Source: an uncultured Prevotellaceae bacterium (GTDB lineage: Bacteria; Bacteroidota; Bacteroidia; Bacteroidales; Bacteroidaceae). From it: a stretch of 46,838 nt of DNA. The notes beneath the pieces were generated by a model. The model did not search any database, was not told the origin of the DNA, and saw nothing but the letters and a program-made list of their open reading frames with translations. Shown here piece after piece: positions 24,961 to 31,530 of this stretch. Made by a program: the position numbers and the translations under genes. The DNA is taken from the NCBI GenBank assembly GCA_946541275.1, contig CAMNJH010000003.1:1-46838 (forward strand), in the 5' to 3' direction. Positions within the stretch are counted from its first letter, which is position 1. Each line of letters opens with the position of its first letter.

Positions 24961-25989
24961 ATGAAAACACCCATGAAACTATTGGCACTCGTCGTGCTGG
25001 CCCTGCCCATGACCGTGCATGCACAACTCTACGAAGGCAACATCAGCCGGGCCTTCGACAAAGTGGCAAACGCCAAAGGCTTGAAGGTTTCCGTCAGCCA
25101 GAGCACGCAGCGTGATGACAAGGGCGGACACGCTGAGAAAACAATGATTCGCAACTTCGCCATAGGGAAGCACAACTTCGGCCTTCTCAACGACGTGCAG
25201 AAGGCCTTCCAGCAGGACTATGACGATGCAGCCACCTTCTACACTTGCTTCAGCCCCATGCAGGACAGCTACCGCCAGATGTGGGAGGTGAAGATGAAGC
25301 AGGGCGGCAACTATCGCATTGGCAACAAGCCCAACTCCAGCTACGCCATCGCCACCTTCGACGACGAAGCCCGCCCTGGCTTCCGCACCGTGTATGCCGC
25401 TGAATGGTGGGACACCGACGACCCCAACATCAAGGAAGGCGTGCTGCTGAGTACCTACGGCGAGAAGCCTGCCATGGCTGCCCATCTGCCACAGTCCGGC
25501 TTCGACCGCATCATTCGAACACCCTTGGAGGTGGCCGACAGCATCTTGGCGAAGGTCAGTGCCGACAGCGTTTTTGCGAATGTCCACACCGACTTCCCCG
25601 ACATCAGCGAGTACTTCAACGGCAATAGTCTGCTGGCCACCGGCATTCAACCCGCCAACATCCCCATGGGCAAGGGCGGACAGGACGAATGGATGAGCAA
25701 GGCCATCGACAACATTGGCCACCTGAGCAATGGCGACTGGCACCGCGTCTTCGGCCTGATTACCCAGAAGATGATGGACCGGGCACAGAAGGAGTCAGCC
25801 GAGGACTTGGTGGTGGCTGCCGGCATCGTGCTCGACCTCTGTAAGCATGCCGACCAGCTGGATGAGGACGAGCGAAAAGTCAGCGCCAACCGTCTGCTGA
25901 ACATAGCTGAGCACTACTTCGACACCGACAGGTTCCAGTACATCCACGACCTGCTGATGCTCGGCGCCAAGAACCTGGAAAAGAAATAG
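24961..25989 (+). CDS. Exported protein of unknown function in the sigma operon
   Basis: A 342-residue protein with a signal peptide (MKTPMKLLALVVLALPMTVHAQ), hence periplasmic or outer-membrane associated. I do not recognise a family. The first part (about 22-110, NISRAFDKVANAKGLKVSVSQSTQ) resembles in layout the small exported domains that accompany ECF sigma factors in Bacteroidota; the rest is mixed alpha/beta with no catalytic motif visible. It starts 21 bases after the probable anti-sigma gene and is followed by a strong hairpin terminator, so sigma factor, anti-sigma and this protein look like a complete three-gene operon. It may be the sensed or regulated envelope component. Confidence 0.75.
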   Translation: MKTPMKLLALVVLALPMTVHAQLYEGNISRAFDKVANAKGLKVSVSQSTQRDDKGGHAEKTMIRNFAIGKHNFGLLNDVQKAFQQDYDDAATFYTCFSPMQDSYRQMWEVKMKQGGNYRIGNKPNSSYAIATFDDEARPGFRTVYAAEWWDTDDPNIKEGVLLSTYGEKPAMAAHLPQSGFDRIIRTPLEVADSILAKVSADSVFANVHTDFPDISEYFNGNSLLATGIQPANIPMGKGGQDEWMSKAIDNIGHLSNGDWHRVFGLITQKMMDRAQKESAEDLVVAAGIVLDLCKHADQLDEDERKVSANRLLNIAEHYFDTDRFQYIHDLLMLGAKNLEKK

Positions 25990-26022
25990 GTTAGTAATTA
26001 AATTCTCTCAACCTGCAGGTAC

Positions 26023-26063
26023 CAGCCCCACCGCTCGTGACGAGTAGTGGGGCTGCTGTTTTT
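26023..26063 (+). terminator. Rho-independent terminator of the sigma operon
   Basis: CAGCCCCAC (26023-26031) pairs with GTGGGGCTG (26047-26055), with an inner CTCG/CGAG stem, and is followed by CTGTTTTT. It lies directly before element copy 2. Confidence 0.88.
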
Positions 26064-26076
26064 CGCGCTTCAAACG

Positions 26077-26595
26077 CATGTACGAATCAACGCTCCCCCT
26101 GTGCCCGTTTCAGGCTTCATAGGTTTTATACGCGCGCGCGTAAATATGCGCGAAAAGAAGTGCTACAAGTGCTACCAGTGCCCCTATTGCACTGGAATGC
26201 AACCAGTTACGGGTGCATATTCGCTGATAGTTTCTGCTACCGAAAGTGCTACCGGGCAAAACGGACTTTCGTTTTTGTCTCATGCCGTTTCGGGTGCAAA
26301 ATGAGACATAGAGAAAAGTGCGAACGAGATGACTGAAAACGGCGTCGACTTTTTGGGAAAAGTCAACGCCGTTTTGAAAAAAGTCAACGCCGTTTTGAAA
26401 AAAGTCAACGCCGTTTTGAAAAAAGTCGCCGACTTTTTGGGAAAAGTCGGCGGCTTTTTTCAGTAGCACTTCCGGTAGCACTTCGGTAGCACCAAAAATC
26501 AGGGAATTTGCACCCGCAACTCACTGTAAAGCAGCACGATAGAAGCGCAGTAGCACTTGTAGCACTTCAATATGCCTTATATATATTATATAAGC
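26077..26595. repeat. Palindromic intergenic element, copy 2
   Basis: About 520 bases fill the gap between the convergent exported-protein gene and the giant repeat protein gene. The left arm (about 26128-26256) has CGCGCGCGCGTAAATA, GTGCTACAAGTGCTACC, GTTACGGGTGCATATTCGCT and two further TGCTACC motifs. The right arm (about 26462-26590) has the complement of the same motifs in reverse order, with five TGCTAC copies. Between them lie TGTCTCAT (26276-26283) facing ATGAGACA (26301-26308), and three 21-bp tandem units. GCATGTACGAAT at the left edge is shared with copy 3, and the right edge ends in an AT-rich dyad. Short ORFs inside (Lys-Cys-Tyr-rich or Phe-Gln-Asn-Gly-rich) are by-products of the repeats. 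Confidence 0.85.
26361..26423. repeat. 21-bp tandem repeat core of element copy 2 (3 units)
   Basis: Units start at 26361, 26382 and 26403 and contain GTCAACGCCGTTTTG followed by A-rich sequence. Complementary GTCGACTTTTT-type segments flank them on both sides, allowing stem formation. Confidence 0.88.
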
Positions 26596-26616
26596 ATGCT
26601 GTTTAGGAGTGTGTTT

Positions 26617-29600
26617 TTACTTCACGATGAACTTCCGTCCATTCACCACATAGACGCCCTTTGTCAGGCGTGAGGGGTTGTCGCCCACGTAGCGGCCGTC
26701 GGTGGTGTAGATGCGCAGCTGTGCGTCATGGTCGAAGCGCACGCCGGCGATGCCGGTGCTGGCCTGTATGCCCTGCGGGGTGACGTTCTCCACGTTGCCC
26801 ACATTGTCGATGGCCAGTACGTAGAAGGAGTATGTGTCGCCCTCGACATAGTTCTCCACGGCATAGTCCATATCGGGCTCGAACACCTGCCCGTAGTAGT
26901 CATAGTCGGCTCCATTGTGCGATGCGAAGAGCAGATAGCTCTGCACGCCCGAGGCTGCATCCTGCGACTGGCACTTCACGTGGATGGTGCTGGTGGCCGT
27001 TTCGTGGTCGGCCGATGCCATCACCGTCACGGGCGGTGTGAGGTCGAGGGTGTTGGTATAGACGTTGGTCTCGATGGGCAGGTTCTTGTCGAAGATGATG
27101 GTGGCCTTGTTGCTGAGCACGGTGCCATCCTTGAGTCCGGGCTTCAGGTCGACCATGAAGCTGACGTAGCCCTCGCCCTCAGGAGCGTTCACGTTGGGCG
27201 GCAGCTCAATGCCCTGGATGTCCCAGCTGAGGCGGTTGCCCTCGCGCTTCATGACCCAGTTGTAGCCCACGCCGTCGTGGCTGGTCTCGCCGAAGCGGAC
27301 GGTGGAGACGTCGAAGACGTTCTCATCGAGCTCGTCGCTGATGCGCACGCGGTAGGCGGCATCGCCGGCCTCGGCCTTGTTCTCAAAGAGGATGCGATAG
27401 CTGACGGTCTTCACGTCGCCAATGTAGTGCTGCTCGCCCACGCCGGCAGGTCCCACCATCTCGTTGGGGTCCCAGGAGGCGACGACATCGGTGATGGCGG
27501 CCTTGCCGTCGAGGATGTCGAGGAACTCATAGTCATAGCCGGTCTGGTAAATCCATCCGAGGACGTGCTGGCGGATGAGGCTGATGAGGGGGCAGGTGGC
27601 ATCGACGAGGTCCATGCCGCACAGGTCGGAGGCGCGCTTCAGCAGCGAGAGCACGCTGTAGGCGGCCATGCCCGTCTGCTGCTTCTCGTCGTTGAGCTGG
27701 TCGATGAGCTGCGACACCTTCAGCCGCTGCTCGCCGGTGAGCTCGTAGACATCGCCTAGGCGGTGGACCACGTAGTCGCTCACGTTGATGTGCTGGTCGG
27801 CGCCTTCCACATTGCCCAGGATGGCCACCACGGCGAAGGTGGTGGAGTTGACCACAATCTTGTTCGTACCGCTGTAGAACTCGGTGTAGTCGCGGCTGTA
27901 GGCGATGTCGCCCTTACCCTCGCTGACCATGGTGAAGGTGTAGCTCTCCCAGGGGTCGAGGCTGGGCACGAGGAACACGATGGTGTGCTGGCAGGTGGAG
28001 CCGTCGAGGACGGTGACGCTGTCGACGGGCAGATACTGCGTGCCCTGGTTGCCAGGCATGCGGAATCCCAGAATGTCGATGTTGTCGGTGGCGGTGATGC
28101 TGACGAGGAACTTGCCGGTCTTCTGTGCCGAGGTGTTGGTGATGGTGATGGGATTCTCGCAGGGTACGCCCTTGCGGACTGTGTTGCGGCCACCGGTCAT
28201 CACGGCGATATCGCTGCTCACGTTGGCCTGGCCCTCCTGGACGGGACTGCCGAAGGTGACGGCATAGCCGCCGTAGCCGCTGTAGCGGGGCATATAGAAG
28301 ATGTAGTGGCTGTCCTCAGTGTCCTTGTCGAGGTAGGAGATGGTGCCCGAGCTGCGCTCCAGCCGCAGGTCTTTCACCCTTTCGAGGATGGGTGTGCCAT
28401 CGTCGCGGTCGCCCTTGTACTTATAGATTCCGGCAACGCCAATGGACAGCGAGTGGCTGCTCTCCACATCTACCGTGACGTCGATTTGCCTGCCATGCAT
28501 CAGGCCCAGGTCGAACCATGCCTCGGTGGCAGCGTCGTTACCACGATAGGCGTAGCCCATGGTGCCCTGCACGGGCACGCCCTCCTGCAGGGCGAGGCGG
28601 TGGGCAAAGTCGGTGTTGGTCATCTTCTGCTCGTAGAACGGGTTCTTGGTGAAGGTGCTCCTGACGGTGTAGCCGCCGTAGCCGCCACGATGAGGCACGT
28701 AGAGATAGTAGGTGCCGGCGGCGAGGTCGTCGCGCTTGAAGACGAGGGCAGAGTCGGGATTGTCGAGCCACTTGCCTTCGCGCATGACTGTTCCTGTGCC
28801 ATCGGCATTGGGGGCGAGGATTTCAGCATAGCCCAGGGTGAGCGTCTTCTCCGACTGGATGATGAAGCTGGCGGAGCCGTCGGCAGGCATCACGAACTGA
28901 TACCAGTCCTTATCGTCGAGCGAATTGCTGTAGTCATAGCCCAGACGTCCCTGCGTGGTGGTGCCGTTCTCAATGAGGGTGGCATTCTCCTTCGAGTCGT
29001 TGCCGGCAATGTCGTTGGCCGTGGCACATGGGATGAAGTCGTACTTCACGGTGTAGCCGCCATAGCCTCCACGGAGGGGCATGAAGAGATAGTAAGCTCC
29101 GGCGGCAGCGTTGCTGAGCTTGAAGGTGAGGGTGTCGCCCGGATGATCGAGCCACTTGCCTTCACGTCTGAATGTGCCGGTGCCGTCGGCATTGGGCACG
29201 CTGATTTCAGCGTAGCCCAGGGTGAGCGTCTTCTCGCTGCAGATGGTGAGCTGGATGGCGCCCTCCTCAGGCACGTCGAGACGGAACCAGTCGTGGTCGT
29301 TGAGCGAGTTGCTGTAGTCGTAGCCTAAGCGGGCCTCCTTGGTGGTACTGGGCTCGATGATGGCGGCAGTGTCCCATGTGTAATTGCCGGCAGCATCGTT
29401 GGCCTTGGGACAGGGGATGAAGTCGTACTTCACGGTGTAGCCGCCGTAGCCTCCACGGTGGGGCATATAGAGATAGTAAGCTCCGGCGGCAGCGTTGTTC
29501 AGCGAGAAGGTGATGGTGTCGCCCGGATGGTCGAGCCACTTGCCGTCGCGACGGATGGTGCTAGTGCCTTCGGCATTGGGCACGCAGATTTCGGCGTAGC

Positions 29601-31332
29601 CCAGGGTCAGCGTCTTCTCGCTGCAGATGGTGAGCTGGATGGCACCCTCCTCGGGCACGTAGAGGCGGAACCAGTCGTGGTCGTTGAACGAGTTGCTGTA
29701 GTCGTAGCCCAAGCGGGCATCCTTGGTGGTGCCTGCCTCGATGATGGCGGCAGTGTCCCATGTGTAATTGTCGGCAGCATCGTTGGCCATGGCACAGGGG
29801 GTGAAGGTGTATTGCAGCGAATAGGTGCCGTAGCCGCCGCGCAGGGGCAAATAGAGATAGTAGTCGCCGGCGGCGGCGTTGTTCAGAGTGAAGGTGAGGG
29901 TGTCGCCCGGATGGTCGAGCCACTGGCCGTTGCGACGGAGGGTGCCGGTGCCGTCGGCATTGGGCACGCAGATTTCAGCGTAGCCCAGGGTCAGCGTCAT
30001 CTCACTGCTGATGGTCAGCGTCATCTTGCCCTCCTCAGGCACGTTGAGCTTGTACCAGTCATATACGTCCTTCGTGTTGTTGTAGTCGTAGCCCAGCTGG
30101 CCCGTCACGGCGGGGCCTTGTCGCAGCGGGGTGGCCGACATCCATTCATCGTTGGGCTCCGGGTCGGCCTCTGCGCTGTGGCCCGTGAAATAGGAGGTCA
30201 CGGTGTAGGTGCCGTATCCTCCGCGTAGCGGCATATAGAGATAATAGGTGCCAGCCGAGACGTTGGGCGTCTCGAACACCAGGGTGGAGTCGCGATGGTC
30301 GAGCCACTGCCCGTTGCGGCGCTCCACGCCGGTCTGGTCGGCATTGAGGGCGCACAGCTCGGCATAGCCGATGGTAAGGGTCGACGAGCTGCGCGCGACG
30401 ATGGTCAGCTTGCCGTCCTCGGGCACCTCGATGGAGTACCAGTCGGCCACATCCTGATTGTTATTGTAGGCATAGCCCAGGTGGCTGTTCTGCAGCATGC
30501 CGTCGGCCAGTGGCGTGGCCGTCTGCCACGTGTCGTTCAACTCGGGGTCGCTGTCGGTCACAGGCGGGATGAAGCGGTAGGTGAGGTGGTAGATGCCGTA
30601 GCCGCCGCGCCGTGGCATATAGAAATAGTAGGTGCCAGCCTGGCAGTTGGGCACTTCGAACACCAGCGTGGAGTCGGGATGGTCGAGCCACTGCCCGCCA
30701 CGGCGCATCACGTCGGTACCTTCAGCATTGAGGGCGCAAAGCTCCACATAGCCAACGGTGAGGGTGGGTGCGCTGCGGAATTCGAACTGCACCTTGCCGT
30801 CCTTGGGCACTTCAATCTTGAACCAGTCCACGTTGTCCACGTCGGCCGGAGCGTAGGCATAGCCCATGTGGCCGCCCAGCGTCACGCCGCTCTCGAGCAG
30901 GGGGCAGTCCTGCCAGGTGGCATTGGGCGTGGGGTCGGTCTTCACCGTAGGGGCAGTGAAGACGTAGGTCAGGCGGTAGGTGCCGCTGGCCTTGTCGTTC
31001 CTGGGGTTGGCGTGCATCTTCACCTTGTAGATGCCCGGCTTCAGGTTCGGGCAGGTGAACGTGCGGTTCGAGCCGTCCACCCAGCTGAAGGCACGCTGCA
31101 CGTTCTCGCCGTCGACGACGGCATAGAGCGTGATGTTCTCGCCACTGATGTTGCCCAGGGGCTCATGGGTGATGGTCACCTCGCCGTCTTCAGGCAGACT
31201 GATGGTGTACCACACGTCGTGTACGTTCTTCGACACCGCTCCTGACTTGGTGGTGCCGCTCTCCCAATACTGCGCCATGGCCCATAGGGGCAGCAGGAGC
31301 AGCAATAGCGTCATAGGTAATCTGTGTTTCAT
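26617..31332 (-). CDS. Giant secreted repeat protein with probable type IX secretion tail
   Basis: A 1571-residue exported protein (signal peptide MKHRLPMTLLLLLLPLWAMAQ). Six tandem domains of 126-130 residues occupy about 131-896, each with GYxY, DW(Y/F), a VPxxG motif, TLTxGYAE, (K/Q)WLD(H/N), AGxYYLYMP and RGGYGxY; a degenerate copy precedes them and another follows. They resemble PPC-like beta-sandwich domains. Next come an Ig-like region, a helical segment (about 1140-1230), a domain with SWDPNEMVGPAG typical of Bacteroidota surface proteins, an Ig-like domain, and a C-terminal tail (IYTTDGRYVG ... LTKGVYVVNGRKFIVK) resembling type IX sorting tails. It is probably cell-surface or secreted. 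No catalytic domain is evident, so adhesion or binding is the working guess. It is divergent from a LytS/LytTR pair. Confidence 0.87.
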   Translation of the reverse strand: MKHRLPMTLLLLLLPLWAMAQYWESGTTKSGAVSKNVHDVWYTISLPEDGEVTITHEPLGNISGENITLYAVVDGENVQRAFSWVDGSNRTFTCPNLKPGIYKVKMHANPRNDKASGTYRLTYVFTAPTVKTDPTPNATWQDCPLLESGVTLGGHMGYAYAPADVDNVDWFKIEVPKDGKVQFEFRSAPTLTVGYVELCALNAEGTDVMRRGGQWLDHPDSTLVFEVPNCQAGTYYFYMPRRGGYGIYHLTYRFIPPVTDSDPELNDTWQTATPLADGMLQNSHLGYAYNNNQDVADWYSIEVPEDGKLTIVARSSSTLTIGYAELCALNADQTGVERRNGQWLDHRDSTLVFETPNVSAGTYYLYMPLRGGYGTYTVTSYFTGHSAEADPEPNDEWMSATPLRQGPAVTGQLGYDYNNTKDVYDWYKLNVPEEGKMTLTISSEMTLTLGYAEICVPNADGTGTLRRNGQWLDHPGDTLTFTLNNAAAGDYYLYLPLRGGYGTYSLQYTFTPCAMANDAADNYTWDTAAIIEAGTTKDARLGYDYSNSFNDHDWFRLYVPEEGAIQLTICSEKTLTLGYAEICVPNAEGTSTIRRDGKWLDHPGDTITFSLNNAAAGAYYLYMPHRGGYGGYTVKYDFIPCPKANDAAGNYTWDTAAIIEPSTTKEARLGYDYSNSLNDHDWFRLDVPEEGAIQLTICSEKTLTLGYAEISVPNADGTGTFRREGKWLDHPGDTLTFKLSNAAAGAYYLFMPLRGGYGGYTVKYDFIPCATANDIAGNDSKENATLIENGTTTQGRLGYDYSNSLDDKDWYQFVMPADGSASFIIQSEKTLTLGYAEILAPNADGTGTVMREGKWLDNPDSALVFKRDDLAAGTYYLYVPHRGGYGGYTVRSTFTKNPFYEQKMTNTDFAHRLALQEGVPVQGTMGYAYRGNDAATEAWFDLGLMHGRQIDVTVDVESSHSLSIGVAGIYKYKGDRDDGTPILERVKDLRLERSSGTISYLDKDTEDSHYIFYMPRYSGYGGYAVTFGSPVQEGQANVSSDIAVMTGGRNTVRKGVPCENPITITNTSAQKTGKFLVSITATDNIDILGFRMPGNQGTQYLPVDSVTVLDGSTCQHTIVFLVPSLDPWESYTFTMVSEGKGDIAYSRDYTEFYSGTNKIVVNSTTFAVVAILGNVEGADQHINVSDYVVHRLGDVYELTGEQRLKVSQLIDQLNDEKQQTGMAAYSVLSLLKRASDLCGMDLVDATCPLISLIRQHVLGWIYQTGYDYEFLDILDGKAAITDVVASWDPNEMVGPAGVGEQHYIGDVKTVSYRILFENKAEAGDAAYRVRISDELDENVFDVSTVRFGETSHDGVGYNWVMKREGNRLSWDIQGIELPPNVNAPEGEGYVSFMVDLKPGLKDGTVLSNKATIIFDKNLPIETNVYTNTLDLTPPVTVMASADHETATSTIHVKCQSQDAASGVQSYLLFASHNGADYDYYGQVFEPDMDYAVENYVEGDTYSFYVLAIDNVGNVENVTPQGIQASTGIAGVRFDHDAQLRIYTTDGRYVGDNPSRLTKGVYVVNGRKFIVK
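28645..30942 (-). repeat. Six tandem ~380-bp repeats in the giant protein gene
   Basis: The reverse complement of GTCGAGCCACT (encoding QWLD or KWLD) recurs at about 28767, 29145, 29533, 29911, 30300 and 30683, giving a 378-389 bp period, in frame. Units 4 and 5 are particularly alike at the DNA level. Confidence 0.92.
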
Positions 31333-31363
31333 AATCGAAAGGGGTTTATGGTTTCACTGGTTG

Positions 31364-31371
31364 CAAATATA
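31364..31371 (-). promoter_or_regulatory. -7 promoter box of the giant repeat protein gene
   Basis: TATATTTG on the reverse strand, 32 bases before the ATG at 31332, matches TAnnTTTG. Confidence 0.7.
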
Positions 31372-31413
31372 CAGAAAAAAATGCAGAGAGCACTGTCCTG
31401 CAAGCTCGTTTTT

Positions 31414-31461
31414 GACGAAGTGCCGCCTGTGAATGACGAAAGGGCCTTCTGGCAGGACGAA
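31414..31461. promoter_or_regulatory. Three GACGAA direct repeats at 21-bp spacing (putative LytTR site)
   Basis: GACGAA occurs at 31414-31419, 31435-31440 and 31456-31461, exactly 21 bases apart, with context TGACGAAG, TGACGAAA and GGACGAAC. LytTR regulators commonly bind direct repeats about two helical turns apart, and a LytTR gene is encoded close by. GTCCTGC (31395-31401) and GCAGGAC (31452-31458) form an additional inverted repeat across the same region. Confidence 0.6.
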
Positions 31462-31517
31462 CGGAAAAAAGTATGGGTAAAAGGCTGGAAAAGCATGGCA
31501 GAATGGAATAAATGTTG

Positions 31518-31525
31518 TATATTTG
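31518..31525 (+). promoter_or_regulatory. -7 promoter box of the LytS-like kinase gene
   Basis: TATATTTG ends 6 bases before the chosen ATG at 31531, which would leave almost no leader; no -33 TTG is apparent. Confidence 0.5.
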
Positions 31526-31530
31526 CACCC

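Noticed and set aside
26361..26423. 21-bp tandem repeats considered as a CRISPR array
   Set aside because: The repeats are contiguous, with no unique spacers, and no cas genes are present.
26070..26600. GCATG at both edges of element copy 2 considered as a target-site duplication
   Set aside because: GCATGTACGAAT is also present at the left edge of copy 3, so it belongs to the element. Copies 1 and 3 show no matching duplication.
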